Below are positions 8,256-17,681 of a stretch of 64,000 bases of DNA, piece by piece. A program made the translations under genes and the position numbers. Source of the DNA: Sporosarcina aquimarina (lineage in GTDB: Bacteria; Bacillota; Bacilli; Bacillales_A; Planococcaceae); the NCBI RefSeq assembly GCF_023715615.1, contig NZ_JAMBOM010000005.1, positions 1-64,000 of the forward strand. Direction: 5' to 3'. How positions within the stretch are numbered: the first letter of the stretch is position 1; each line of letters starts with the position of its first letter. The notes beneath the pieces were generated by a model. It had not been told where the DNA came from. It ran no database searches and was given only the letters and a program-made list of their open reading frames with translations.

Positions 8256-8696
8256 GTGAAATTAATTTTTATGATTTCCGCATTCCCACTAACCATAATC
8301 ATTGTAGGAATTGCAGGGATTATCTTGTATAAGAAGACCCTTCGTCAAAAAAGTTGGTTCGATGGCCTTCAGTTGGAGTTCGAATCTGTGAACTGCCCAC
8401 ATACTAAAACAATTCCGTACGCAGAGACATTCGGTATTTCGTTCAAAAGGAAAGAAACGAGAGTGAAGAAAGTTGTCCTAAACAAATCAGAAATACGGAA
8501 AAACGTTACTTACCGACTCTTCTGCGAATCCTGCCACAAAAAGCGCTCCTTCCATCTGATTGAATCACCCGAAGTGAGTGCCTATCAAAGACACAAGGTA
8601 CTCTATCTTTTAGGGACATTTGCGGCCATTTTTCTTGTATACGGTGTAATTATCGCTCCTGTTCTTACATTGGTTTCTAAATTATTTAATCTTTAA
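8256..8696 (+). CDS. Small membrane protein of unknown function with a CxxC motif
   Basis: 146 residues. An N-terminal hydrophobic segment (about residues 4-24) and a C-terminal one (about 117-140) bracket a basic, probably cytoplasmic or extracytoplasmic, middle with the pair CESC near residue 91, which could bind metal or form a disulfide. Start GTG has GAAAGGTGG about 10 nt upstream. Its end overlaps that of the convergent export-protein gene by 11 bases. I do not recognise the family. Confidence 0.6.
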   Translation: MKLIFMISAFPLTIIIVGIAGIILYKKTLRQKSWFDGLQLEFESVNCPHTKTIPYAETFGISFKRKETRVKKVVLNKSEIRKNVTYRLFCESCHKKRSFHLIESPEVSAYQRHKVLYLLGTFAAIFLVYGVIIAPVLTLVSKLFNL

Positions 8697-9129
8697 CGAA
8701 AAAAGTAAATCCCATTGCAGTTACGATTCCAAAAATTAGCGACCATAACGCAATACTGATTGCCATCCAAATGATTGTCTTCCGTTTGGAGGCGCCAAAA
8801 AGAAGAGCAAAAAAGGCAGCGATGTGTGTGCCAATGAGAATTGGCCCTGCCAATGCGAGTCCGGCAACTCCGTATTTATCCATAATCTTTCTTCCTCTGA
8901 GTTGTCGTTTGGACTCCCCTTCAGTAGATTCTCCTTTTCGACTTCTATACCATTGTTCGATTCGCTGGTATAGGACGATCAGGAGGAGCACAGTCAACAT
9001 ATTCCCCGCAAACGCTAAAAAAATCACCCAGAACGGGGACAATCCTCGGACAATCCCGACCGGAATGACAATTGCAATTTCAAGCGCGGGTACTGCTGCC
9101 CCTAAAAATACTAGTATGTACTCAATCAT
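8686..9129 (-). CDS. Small multidrug export protein family (PF06695, COG2426)
   Basis: 147 residues with four hydrophobic segments. The N-terminal half (GAAVPALEIAIVIPVGIVRGLSP) with its Pro/Glu pattern and the mid-protein GVAGLALAGPILIGTH are typical of COG2426 membrane proteins. The family name is historical and transport is poorly documented. RBS GGAAGGAG lies before ATG. It follows the helicase gene by about 60 nt on the same strand and could be co-transcribed. Confidence 0.7.
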   Translation of the reverse strand: MIEYILVFLGAAVPALEIAIVIPVGIVRGLSPFWVIFLAFAGNMLTVLLLIVLYQRIEQWYRSRKGESTEGESKRQLRGRKIMDKYGVAGLALAGPILIGTHIAAFFALLFGASKRKTIIWMAISIALWSLIFGIVTAMGFTFFVKD

Positions 9130-9190
9130 ATTTTCTCCTTCCTAACTTACAAGACCTTGCTTTCATCATTCAATTTTTTGTAGGGTTCCT

Positions 9191-11791
9191 CTACCTCCAC
9201 ACACTCATCCGCTCTGATTTGTCTAGGAAAATAGCTGACATTGCAGCAAGTCTCGCAACCAGCAATTCTTTCCGACCTTCAGGAGTTCGTGTGTAAGTCA
9301 AGCTTGCGTGATCCACATGATGATTCCATTCTTTCAAGAAATACTCGGCATATTCTTTTTTACGACCAATTTCCTCAGGAACTGAATGGAAGTCACGTCG
9401 ATGGATGAAAAGAAGTTTTGACTTGCGTACTAACAAATACCTCGGATTCTCAATCGGGTCAAGCAGCTCTTGCATCGCTTTGAGGAAAGTCGTCTGTTCG
9501 TGAATCGTTCCCTGATCTAAACTGCAGGATACCGATTCTCCTCCCTCTGTACGAATACGATTTTCTGTCAGTGGAATTGATAGTAAACCAGCATGAAACA
9601 GTGTCTCGTAGACCGCAGTTGCTGCTTGAATTATACTGCGTTCCAGAGAACGATGGCGGATCATTGCTTTCCCTGATTTCCAAAGATACGGAGAAGCTAA
9701 TACCATGCCGACTAGAAACGCGATCAGCAACCGTTCTTTCGATATATTGAAAGGGATTGGCCCCATAATTTCTCGAGCAGTTTCAAAAAACACCGCTGCT
9801 CCAACAATAACAAGAGACTTGACAGTCCCTGCGTAGACGAAAGGTTTCGGGACTCTCTTCCGTTCTGTAACTAGTTCTTCTTTCCGTTCTCCACGTTCTG
9901 CATTTCCTACCGCTTGCTGCCATCTTTTCCGCAATGAGGTCCGATTCATAGCTCGCTGAAGTGTCGTTTGATTTTGCAACTCCACTAGGCTCCCGGAATC
10001 CAGGTTCTTCGTCAAATGGAGTCTCTCGATGCCCGATGAAATTCGAGGAAGTTCAGCATCCAATCCTATTAACGATTGGAATCGGCGCTCAAGGGCAATC
10101 TGGTCTGGCCCTCCTGCTTCCATGACTGGTTGAATACATACTAAATGCCAGATAGCAGCAGTTTTATCTGGATTTCCTGTTTGAGTCCGTATGGCACGCC
10201 CTCTCATTTGGTTGCTTAACATATAACTTCCTACCGTCGATGCAATGACAAGTGAATTGATGGCAGGTGCATCCCAACCTTCACCAAGAAGTGCTGCTGT
10301 ACCGATTAGCACTTGGATTTCACCTCTAGTAAACACTTCTGTCATTAAGGATGTTACTTTTTGTCGATTAGAAGCTACGTCAATCTGTAAATATTCATCA
10401 TCCTGCACTAATGGTACTGAAGAAAGCTCCACCCCAGTGTTCAGAGCAAGTTCAGCAAGTGTCGGCCATGCAGTGGCTGGAATAATGATGAGCGAACCCG
10501 TCAAGACACCTAGACGTGTGTCTGATCCAAATTTTCTGCGCAGTCTTTCAAAAATAGGTGCAACCCCTAGACGTACGAGGGTTTTTTCATCATCTACTTT
10601 TGTCGGAAGGTCCTCTTTATGGATGTAATCTGTCAAGATCACTTGTCGTAGAGATGATCCTAACTGCCCTGTCTCAAACGAAACAATCTCTTCGATACTT
10701 TTTAGTTTTGTCACGCTCTTGACAAGAGTTTGCTGGATGGCATGGCTAGAACGAAGAGATACCGTTCGCCGTTCAATCGCACCAATTCTGGATAATTCCA
10801 GTCGGATCGGCTTCAAAACAGGATGATCACCATCGTAATATGAATCCTTATACAGAAGACCATTCAATAATTCTTCAAGCCATACGAGTGAAAACTCGGG
10901 TATATTCTTTTCATCCCCTCCGATAATTTCGAGTCCCATCTGCCACCCTTCACTTCCTGCATTTCTTAGAAACAACAGCAAGCTCGAGTAATATGCAGGA
11001 CTTCCAAGCAACTCATCCATGCATTCTTCTGGCGTCTGAATCCATGGGTGTCCTTCCAACAACTCAAGGAACTCTTGATTGGATAAAAGATGTACTACTA
11101 ACGCATCCACCGATCGATGGAACTGTGCAATCATTCCTGCTTCTTCCGATGAGGGAACAGATGCATAAACATAGTCCTGATGCGGACATAGATCCCCCTC
11201 ACGAATAAGTTCCGGTACGTAGATTTCTTCATCAATCGGACCGCAAAGCTGTATGTAGTTGTTCCATTCTCTTTGCCCAACATCGTATGGTGGCGTTGCT
11301 GTAAGAGCAACGATGTTCGGTTCTTCCAGACGATCACGGAACATCATCGCACTTTGCCACCATGACGTCCGCAAGTGATGAGCTTCGTCCAAAATAATCG
11401 TTTTGAAGTTTACAGCGTCGAATTCTGCAAAGAAGACTTCTAGGTCTTCCCCTTTTAACACACTATGTAAAGTTTGGTATGTCGTCACCGTTACTGTAGC
11501 CGGGTTTCGAACATCTGTTGAAATCCAGTCAGGTTGGTGAGTCCCGTGCAAAAATGACTCCACAAATCGTTCTATCCACTGATTTCGGATTGCAAGTGTT
11601 GGTGCAACAATGAGTGTGGGTTCATCTAATCTAAGCATCACTTCCAGACCCAGAACCGTTTTTCCTGATCCAGGCGGTGCGACTAAGTGGAGATGCCTGT
11701 TTTTCAAATGATGATCCAAGTCCGAAAGAATCCGCGCCTGATAAGATCTCCAAGGATGGCAAAACACGATGTCTTTGTTAAATATAGTCAA
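9191..11791 (-). CDS. Large SF2 (DEAD/DEAH, XPB-like) helicase with a predicted membrane hairpin
   Basis: About 866 residues. Helicase motifs in order: Walker A APPGSGKT (about residue 40), VAPTLAIRNQW, DEAH box ILDEAHHL (about 135), ALTATPP (motif III), then in the second RecA domain LIGTAALLGEGWDAP and motif VI QMRGRAIR (about 530). A C-terminal extension holds two hydrophobic stretches (VKSLVIVGAAVFFETA and LLIAFLVGMVLASPYLW) and ends in a soluble domain of about 150 residues. The start is taken as TTG at 11791, because GGAGGAGGT lies 6 nt upstream; the longer ATG start would include that site. Function unknown; DNA or RNA remodelling at the membrane is inference. Confidence 0.8.
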   Translation of the reverse strand: MTIFNKDIVFCHPWRSYQARILSDLDHHLKNRHLHLVAPPGSGKTVLGLEVMLRLDEPTLIVAPTLAIRNQWIERFVESFLHGTHQPDWISTDVRNPATVTVTTYQTLHSVLKGEDLEVFFAEFDAVNFKTIILDEAHHLRTSWWQSAMMFRDRLEEPNIVALTATPPYDVGQREWNNYIQLCGPIDEEIYVPELIREGDLCPHQDYVYASVPSSEEAGMIAQFHRSVDALVVHLLSNQEFLELLEGHPWIQTPEECMDELLGSPAYYSSLLLFLRNAGSEGWQMGLEIIGGDEKNIPEFSLVWLEELLNGLLYKDSYYDGDHPVLKPIRLELSRIGAIERRTVSLRSSHAIQQTLVKSVTKLKSIEEIVSFETGQLGSSLRQVILTDYIHKEDLPTKVDDEKTLVRLGVAPIFERLRRKFGSDTRLGVLTGSLIIIPATAWPTLAELALNTGVELSSVPLVQDDEYLQIDVASNRQKVTSLMTEVFTRGEIQVLIGTAALLGEGWDAPAINSLVIASTVGSYMLSNQMRGRAIRTQTGNPDKTAAIWHLVCIQPVMEAGGPDQIALERRFQSLIGLDAELPRISSGIERLHLTKNLDSGSLVELQNQTTLQRAMNRTSLRKRWQQAVGNAERGERKEELVTERKRVPKPFVYAGTVKSLVIVGAAVFFETAREIMGPIPFNISKERLLIAFLVGMVLASPYLWKSGKAMIRHRSLERSIIQAATAVYETLFHAGLLSIPLTENRIRTEGGESVSCSLDQGTIHEQTTFLKAMQELLDPIENPRYLLVRKSKLLFIHRRDFHSVPEEIGRKKEYAEYFLKEWNHHVDHASLTYTRTPEGRKELLVARLAAMSAIFLDKSERMSVWR

Positions 11792-11886
11792 TGCTATACC
11801 TCCTCCACTCATCAAACTTTCTATAACTGCTATACGGGATGTAGTTGCATAAAGTTTCAGTTATCAACCGTCTGTTGCATAAGGAG

Positions 11887-11913
11887 AACCAGCTTCCTGC
11901 CTACAGAAGCTGG
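11887..11913 (-). terminator. Hairpin after the acetamidase gene, probable terminator
   Basis: Perfect 9-bp stem ACCAGCTTC / GAAGCTGGT directly after the acetamidase stop on the minus strand. The following tract (TCTCCTTATG) is only partly T-rich, so termination may be inefficient. Confidence 0.5.
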
Positions 11914-11926
11914 TCCCCTAAACTAC

Positions 11927-12835
11927 CTATATGCTTAATAGTGGAGCCCCATATGTCTCTAATACATAACGCGGAACAAAGAATCGAACCGTTACAAGTG
12001 GGTCTACGACTTGACTCACTTGAACTTGCCCAACAGCGCTCAACAGCATCGTGACTTCCGCCAAACTGAGTTTTGTCCTGGCTACCAATAAGTCTGCTGT
12101 CTCCTCGACTGCGATTTTTACTGCTTCGTCCAATGTGTTAGCCGAGACAAGGAATGTAAATCCTTTTTCATTTTCAAGTAAGGGGTGATTGAGTGACGTG
12201 TCTTTAATAACATCCAGCGTAACGACAGCACTTCCAGGCACTTCAATTCCAGAAACGCCAACTTCTCCATCTCCCATTGCTGCATGGAAATCTCCTAGTG
12301 CAAATAGCGCACCTTCGGCATACACAGGAAAGTACAATACTGCTCCTTCAGTGATCAACTGCGTGTCCATATTGCCACCATGAGTCCCCGGTATTTCGCA
12401 CGAAATCGGTTCTCCTTCAGGCGCAACACCAATGACACCAATCATTGGGTTTAACGGAATGGACAGTCGTTCGTTGAATTTAGCAACACCATTTTCAATT
12501 GGAATGATTTTCGATTCCCGGTACGTCAGACGGTGCCCCATCACGCCAAGATCAGGTCCGGTAACCATAACACCTTGGTTGCCAATGTTGAGCTTTTGAA
12601 TGGTCACTTTCAGCACATCTCCAGGCGCAGCCCCATTCACGAAAATTGGTCCCGTTGCAGGATTGATGGCATCCCAGTCGATCCCACTTATTTTCGTATC
12701 AGCTGATTGGATCTGGTTTTTATAACAATCATACGTTTCAATTTCAATCGTTGTTCCTGATTCGATTCTCTCTACTGGTGGATGTGTTTTACTGAATGCA
12801 TAGATGACATCCTGGCACGACAACATTTTGGTCAC
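11927..12835 (-). CDS. Acetamidase/formamidase family hydrolase (FmdA_AmdA)
   Basis: 302 residues. Family motifs are seen: TGPIFVNGAAPGDVL near residue 65, PGTHGGNMDT near 150 (metal-binding His), and GDFHAAMGDGEV near 185. Members hydrolyse short amides to ammonia and an acid. Start is GTG at 12835, with GGAAGGATGATG upstream; an in-frame ATG follows three codons later. No amide transporter is adjacent, so the physiological substrate is open. Confidence 0.88.
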   Translation of the reverse strand: MTKMLSCQDVIYAFSKTHPPVERIESGTTIEIETYDCYKNQIQSADTKISGIDWDAINPATGPIFVNGAAPGDVLKVTIQKLNIGNQGVMVTGPDLGVMGHRLTYRESKIIPIENGVAKFNERLSIPLNPMIGVIGVAPEGEPISCEIPGTHGGNMDTQLITEGAVLYFPVYAEGALFALGDFHAAMGDGEVGVSGIEVPGSAVVTLDVIKDTSLNHPLLENEKGFTFLVSANTLDEAVKIAVEETADLLVARTKLSLAEVTMLLSAVGQVQVSQVVDPLVTVRFFVPRYVLETYGAPLLSI

Positions 12836-12911
12836 TATTCATCATCCTTCCGTTAAGTTTCATCTATTCTAGCAAGACTTTTCAAAGATTGCGAATAATA
12901 TTAGATGCATC

Positions 12912-12947
12912 TAAATAAAAAACAAGATAGGAAACATCCCTATCTTG
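12912..12947 (-). terminator. Terminator after the OsmC-like gene
   Basis: 9-bp stem CAAGATAGG / CCTATCTTG with a 7-nt loop, followed on the minus strand by TTTTTTATTT. It lies immediately after the OsmC-like stop codon. Confidence 0.85.
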
Positions 12948-12951
12948 CCAG

Positions 12952-13404
12952 TTATACTTGTGATTTAGATACGATAGGTTCAACTTCCACGTCTACATTA
13001 CCTTTAATCGCTTTGGATATCATGCAGTTTCTTTCTGCTTCTACTAGTAGTACATTCAGCTTTTCAAAATCTGTGGCACTCGCTTCTGATTTTAATGAAA
13101 CTGTTGGCTTATGAATAATCTTTTTATAGGTGAAGACTCCCCTAGTCACATCGACAAATCCGATAGATTCAAGAGACATGTTTTCGAGCGGCAAGTGTGT
13201 CCGCTCAATCATCGCTGCCAGTGTAATAATATAGCACGTAGCGGCTGCACCGAGTAACATTTCATCGGGATTCGTCCCAACATTTGGACCTTCCATTGCA
13301 GAAGGAATTGATATTTTAGTTTGAAGATTTCCAGCTTCAATGTACCCTTCACTATTCCGGCCGCCTGGCCAAAACGCTTTCAAATGAAATTCATGTTCTG
13401 CCAT
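12952..13404 (-). CDS. OsmC/Ohr-family peroxiredoxin-like protein
   Basis: About 150 residues from the chosen start. Both redox cysteines of the family are present: the first in LLGAAATCYIITLAAM near residue 60, the second in ERNCMISKAIKG near residue 125. Such proteins reduce organic or fatty-acid hydroperoxides. The start is set at ATG 13404 because GAGGTGG lies just upstream and the N-terminus (MAEHEFHLKAFWPGG) fits the family; a longer frame to 13485 adds an unmatched extension. Monocistronic. Upstream lies array A. Confidence 0.85.
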   Translation of the reverse strand: MAEHEFHLKAFWPGGRNSEGYIEAGNLQTKISIPSAMEGPNVGTNPDEMLLGAAATCYIITLAAMIERTHLPLENMSLESIGFVDVTRGVFTYKKIIHKPTVSLKSEASATDFEKLNVLLVEAERNCMISKAIKGNVDVEVEPIVSKSQV

Positions 13405-13540
13405 CTCTTCCACCTCTTCTTCTACAGTCATATTTGTTTGTACTACCCTATTGTACTTGCTAGTAATCCACTTTGTGCTGTGCATGCATTATTCCGCCAC
13501 CCAAACTTTTGTTTGCACATCTTCTGAGTCACACGCCACG

Positions 13541-14880
13541 CACTAAACAAGCGAAGCGCACCCAATTAATCTCTTAAATCAGGTGAATTGTGTCCCGTTA
13601 TCGAGAAACTTCGCTGAGTGTCGGAGAAATCTCTCATAGTGATGGAGAAACACGATTGAGTGTCGGAGAAACCACTCGGCTTGTCGGACAACGTGGATTG
13701 ATCTCTCTCAGCGCGTTAGACCTTTCTAAAACAAGCGAAGCGCCTCCAATTAATCTCTTAACCCAAGTGAATTGTGTCCCGTTATCGAGAAACTTTGCTG
13801 AGTGTCGGAGAAATCTCTCTTAGTGATGGAGAAACGCGATCGTGTGTCGAAGAAATCACTCAGCTTGTCGGACAATCAACTCGATGTGTCGGACAACGTG
13901 GATTGATCTCTCCCAGCGAGTTAGCCCTTTCTGAAACAAGCGCAGCGCCTCCAATTAATCTCTTAACCCAATTGAATTGTGTCCCGTTATCGAGAAACTT
14001 CGCTGAGTGTCGGAGAAATCTCTCTTAGTGATGGAGAAACGCGATCGTGTGTCGAAGAAATCCCCCGAAATGTCGGGCAATCGACTCGATGTGTCGGACA
14101 ACGTGGATTGATCTCTCCCAGCGAGTTAGCCCTTTCTAAAACAAGCGAAGCGCCCCCAATTAATCTCTTAAATCAGGTGAATTGTGTCCCGTTATCGAGA
14201 AACTTCGCTGAGTGTCGGAGAAATCTCTCTTAGTGATGGAGAAACACGATTGATTGTCGGAGAAACCACTCGGCTTGTCGGACAATCGACTCGATGTGTC
14301 GGACAACGTGGATTGATCTCTCCCAGCGAGTTAACCCTTTCTAGAACAAGCGAAGCGCCTCCAATTAATCTCTTAACCCGATTGAATTGTGTCCCGTTAT
14401 CGAGAAACTTCGCTGAGTGTCGGAGAAATCTCTCTTAGTGATGGAGAAACGCGATCGTGTGTCGAAGAAATCACTCGGCTTGTCGGACAATCGACTCGAT
14501 GTGTCGGACAACGTGGATTGATCTCTCCCAGTGAGTTAGCCCTTTCTAAAACAAGCGAAGCGCCTCCAATTAATCTCTTACATCAGGTGAATTGTGTCCC
14601 GTTATCGAGAAACTTTGCTGAGTGTCGAAGAAATCACTCAGCTTGTCGGACAATCGACTCGATGTGTCGGACAACGTGGATTGATCTCTATCAGTGAGTT
14701 AGCCCTTTCTAGAACAAGCGAAGCGCCTCCAATTAATCTCTTAAATCAGGTGAATTGTGTCCCGTTATCGAGAAACTTCGCTGAGTGTCGGAGAAATCTC
14801 TCTTAGTGATGGAGAAACGCGATCGTGTGTCGAAGAAATCCCCCGAAATGTCGGACAATCGACCCAATGTGTCCGACAAA
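13541..14880. repeat. Array A: seven copies of a 205-bp super-repeat built from 21-bp units
   Basis: Super-repeats begin (GTGTCCC) at 13590, 13774, 13979, 14184, 14389, 14594 and 14757. A full unit has six 21-bp sub-units (core TGTCGGAGAAA or TGTCGGACAA plus about 9 variable bases) and a 79-bp linker containing CAAGCGAAGCGCC and TTAATCTCTTAA. Spacing is 205 bp except 184 (one 21-mer missing) and 163 (two missing), so gain and loss occurs in whole 21-bp steps. 205 is not a multiple of three, so reading frames break every copy and the array is not a gene. It lies just past the 3' end of the histidine-phosphatase gene. Confidence 0.95.
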
Positions 14881-14908
14881 TCCAAGATCCTGATCGACAG
14901 AGTTCATC

Positions 14909-14939
14909 GAAAAACCGGCTACCCGAGGGCAACCGGTTT
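14909..14939 (-). terminator. Terminator after the histidine-phosphatase gene
   Basis: Stem AAACCGG / CCGGTTT with an inner CCC/GGG pairing, followed by TTTTTCG on the minus strand. The hairpin begins at the stop codon. Array A starts on its far side. Confidence 0.8.
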
Positions 14940-15526
14940 CAATATTTCATTTCAAGCAAATGATTCGTACAATTAAACAACTCACACAAATTTTCATCCT
15001 CACTGATCTTAACAATCGTCAACGACGTATTCCCAAGTGGTTCTTCATACGTCGTTCCTGGCAACAACTCGGACAACAATCGTTTGATGAAACCGCCATG
15101 ACTCACTGCAAGCACTCGTCCATCTGGATACTTCTGTTGCATCTCCTGGATGAACGACATCCCGCGAGCAATCACGCTATCGTGCGTCTCTCCTTGAAGA
15201 TCGAGTTGCTTCCAATCTGGCCCCCACTTTTCCAAACGATCGGCTTCCGTGGTGCCTTCGATCAATCCGCCAGCCCGTTCACGCAAACGTTTATCTTCAA
15301 TCACTTCTGTATTCGTCATTTGCTTACCGATTAGTTCTGCAGTTCGCTTTGCACGCTGCCAAGGACTTGTATAAATTGCATTCCAATTCTCTGCAGAAAA
15401 ACGCTCTGCGGCTCGTTCCGCCATCATAATTCCTTCTTCATCCAACGGAATATCCGTACTCCCTTGTGCTCGTCCCTGTTTGTTCCAGGCGGTCACTCCG
15501 TGGCGTACAAATCCAACTGTGGTCAT
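14939..15526 (-). CDS. Histidine phosphatase family protein (phosphoglycerate-mutase-like)
   Basis: 195 residues. The catalytic motif VRHGVTAWN (phospho-accepting His) is at residue 8, with Arg in TSPWQRAKRTAE near residue 58, Glu in RLRERAGG, and the second His in AVSHGGFIKRL near residue 145. This is the broad PhoE/GpmB-like phosphatase group; the substrate cannot be read from sequence. GGAGG precedes ATG by 8 nt. Confidence 0.88.
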   Translation of the reverse strand: MTTVGFVRHGVTAWNKQGRAQGSTDIPLDEEGIMMAERAAERFSAENWNAIYTSPWQRAKRTAELIGKQMTNTEVIEDKRLRERAGGLIEGTTEADRLEKWGPDWKQLDLQGETHDSVIARGMSFIQEMQQKYPDGRVLAVSHGGFIKRLLSELLPGTTYEEPLGNTSLTIVKISEDENLCELFNCTNHLLEMKY

Positions 15527-15612
15527 CCAAGTCGCCTCCTATTCAAACATTATAATGGTATTACTTTATCACATACCCTGAAGTTTCCAAAACAATCTAA
15601 CAATATTACGCT

Positions 15613-16857
15613 TTATTCGGTAGCGCGATTCATTGACTGTTCTACAATCACCTTACCCGCTTTAATGACGAAGTTTGCAATTGGCTGATCCTGAATAATG
15701 TCGCTCAATTTCTGCGAATCAAACACAACCAAATCCGCCTTTTTTCCTTCAGCAATCCCGTACGTCTCTTCAATCCCTAAACACTTTGCTGCATTGTACG
15801 TAATCATATCGAGAACCGTTCGCTGCTGTTCTGCTGAACCCATGAACTGCGTTTCCGCTAGCAAATACCCGATTAATAACAAATTTGCATTGCCGAATGG
15901 TGTAAAGGCGTTCCGAATATTATTCGATGCGAATGCTACGTTCACACCATGGTCAAGCATCTGAAGAACAGGTGCCATGCCACGTCGCACATTTTTCTTA
16001 TCATTGCGGCCATTTAAATAGACATCCGTTGCGGGCAGGGGCATAATCGTGATTCCTGCCTCCGCAATCTTCGTAAATAAGGCAGATGCTTCTTCAGGTT
16101 CAAGCGATCCAAGACTCGTCACATGACCAAGCGTCACACGTCCTTGCATCCCTCGCTCAATTGTCATGTCGCAAATACGTTCCGTCAGCATATATCTTGG
16201 ATCCCCGGTATGATCCGCGAAATCCACATGCAAGTCGAGTGGCAACCCATGCGTTTCCGCTAAGTCAAAGACCAATTCCAAATGACGAATGGAATCTTCC
16301 AATGTCTTTTCATTGTAAGGACACCCTCCAACAACATCAGCACCCATCTGAATGCCCTCTTCCATCCGTCCTAGCGTCCCCTCAGATTTCAGAATTCCTT
16401 CTTGTGGGAAGACAACAATTTGCAAATCGATTTTGTCCTTATAGACCTCTTTTAAATCTAGCAATACTTCCACGCCGAGTAATTTCTCAATATGATCGAC
16501 ATCAGGATGAGCTCGCATCACAGTGGTACCCTTAGCAATCGCCCATTTCAGCACTTTCTCAGAGCGTGCATACACATCTTCATACGTATACTGTGCTTTC
16601 AGTTCACCTGTATTTTTAATTGCCTCTTCAAGCGTACCCGATACATTTGGCTTACGATCCTCTAAAAATGCCTTATCAGGATGAATATGCCCTTCAACTA
16701 AGCCTGGAAGAACTACCTTTCCTTCACAGTCTATTACTTGGTCTGGATTTTCAGATAACCCCGGTCCAATTTTCCGTATGACCCCCTCTTCAATCCAAAT
16801 GTCCTGCAGATCCTGATCATCCCGGATACGTGCATTCCTAATAAGCAACGTCTTCAT
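15613..16857 (-). CDS. Amidohydrolase, cytosine-deaminase-like (CodA/AtzC type)
   Basis: 414 residues. A metal-dependent deaminase with VEGHIHPDKAFL near residue 55 (HxH metal ligands plus the HPDK signature of cytosine deaminase and isopropylammelide hydrolase), DLHVDFADHTGD near 210 (third His), TLGHVTSLG, and ASNNIRNAFTPFG near 310 (CodA has a metal-binding Asp in this position; here the pair is SNN). The C-terminal beta domain includes KKADLVVFDSQ. The Asn-for-Asp change suggests a substrate other than cytosine. RBS GGAGGG. A purine/pyrimidine permease and guanine deaminase elsewhere in the window fit base salvage. Confidence 0.82.
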   Translation of the reverse strand: MKTLLIRNARIRDDQDLQDIWIEEGVIRKIGPGLSENPDQVIDCEGKVVLPGLVEGHIHPDKAFLEDRKPNVSGTLEEAIKNTGELKAQYTYEDVYARSEKVLKWAIAKGTTVMRAHPDVDHIEKLLGVEVLLDLKEVYKDKIDLQIVVFPQEGILKSEGTLGRMEEGIQMGADVVGGCPYNEKTLEDSIRHLELVFDLAETHGLPLDLHVDFADHTGDPRYMLTERICDMTIERGMQGRVTLGHVTSLGSLEPEEASALFTKIAEAGITIMPLPATDVYLNGRNDKKNVRRGMAPVLQMLDHGVNVAFASNNIRNAFTPFGNANLLLIGYLLAETQFMGSAEQQRTVLDMITYNAAKCLGIEETYGIAEGKKADLVVFDSQKLSDIIQDQPIANFVIKAGKVIVEQSMNRATE

Positions 16858-16872
16858 CGAGCATTCCCTCCA

Positions 16873-17607
16873 TTAGTTCGTCTCTTTTTCCTCTTTCGGT
16901 TTACTCAACTGCTTCACTATTTCTTCATCACGAATAATCGGTTGGATTTTAACATCATTTAAAGCTTGTAAATTAATGTGACAATAGCCGTTCGGATTCT
17001 TTACTAAATAGTCTTGATGGAACTCTTCAGCTTTATAGAAATTATCGAGGGGTGCCGCTTCTGTTACAATGTCTTTCTTATAAAACTGCTGCTCGTCTTT
17101 GACTGCTTCTTTCACAATTTCCGCATCCGATTCATCAGAATAATAAATTCCTGAACGGTATTGAACTCCTACATCATTTCCTTGCTTGTCAACGGAAGTC
17201 GGATCAATCACTTGAAACAGATGATCAATGAGAGATTCCAGCGAAATTCTGTCTGGATCATACGTGACTTCTACAGTTTCCACAAAATCCCGATCTCCTT
17301 TAATGACGTCTTCATAGCTAGGGTTTTCACCTGTGCCATTCGCATATCCGGAAACAGTATCTTGCACCCCATAAAGTTTTGCAAAATACGCTTCTACTCC
17401 CCAGAAACAGCCGCCCGCGAAGTAAATTTTGTGCATCTCACTATCATCGTAATTCAAGGCTTCGTTAATATTGGTCACATCATCTTTCAACACATAACCA
17501 TCTTCTGGTTCAGGCTCCGTACTTGGTCTACCAGCATTGTCACCGCAGGAAGCTAGAAGAAAGACCGTACAAATCATTAAAATCAACATTATTTTCCGTT
17601 TCAACAT
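16873..17607 (-). CDS. msrA: Peptide-methionine (S)-S-oxide reductase, lipoprotein form
   Basis: 244 residues, about 70 more than a cytosolic MsrA. The N-terminus is a lipoprotein signal (hydrophobic MLILMICTVFLLASC with lipobox L-A-S-C at about residue 20), so the enzyme should sit on the outer face of the membrane. The catalytic motif GCFWGVEAYF is near residue 66 and the Trp/Glu pocket is normal; HQDYLVKNPNGYCHINL contains a late Cys near residue 208 that could act as resolving residue. It would repair oxidised exported proteins. It lies 15 nt upstream of the amidohydrolase gene on the same strand. Confidence 0.92.
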   Translation of the reverse strand: MLKRKIMLILMICTVFLLASCGDNAGRPSTEPEPEDGYVLKDDVTNINEALNYDDSEMHKIYFAGGCFWGVEAYFAKLYGVQDTVSGYANGTGENPSYEDVIKGDRDFVETVEVTYDPDRISLESLIDHLFQVIDPTSVDKQGNDVGVQYRSGIYYSDESDAEIVKEAVKDEQQFYKKDIVTEAAPLDNFYKAEEFHQDYLVKNPNGYCHINLQALNDVKIQPIIRDEEIVKQLSKPKEEKETN

Positions 17608-17681
17608 AAGGTTCCTCCTGTTCTATTTTATCGCTGCCAATCATATCGAACATTCTTTCTATTAGTTTATCACACAACACA

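Noticed and set aside
13541..14880. CRISPR array in array A
   Set aside because: Cores are only 10-12 nt, unit length is 21 bp, spacers recur identically between super-repeats, and no cas gene is present.
13590..14963. Series of about 84-codon frames beginning GTG in array A
   Set aside because: They are copies of the same DNA in shifting frames (205 is not a multiple of 3), with no ribosome binding site.
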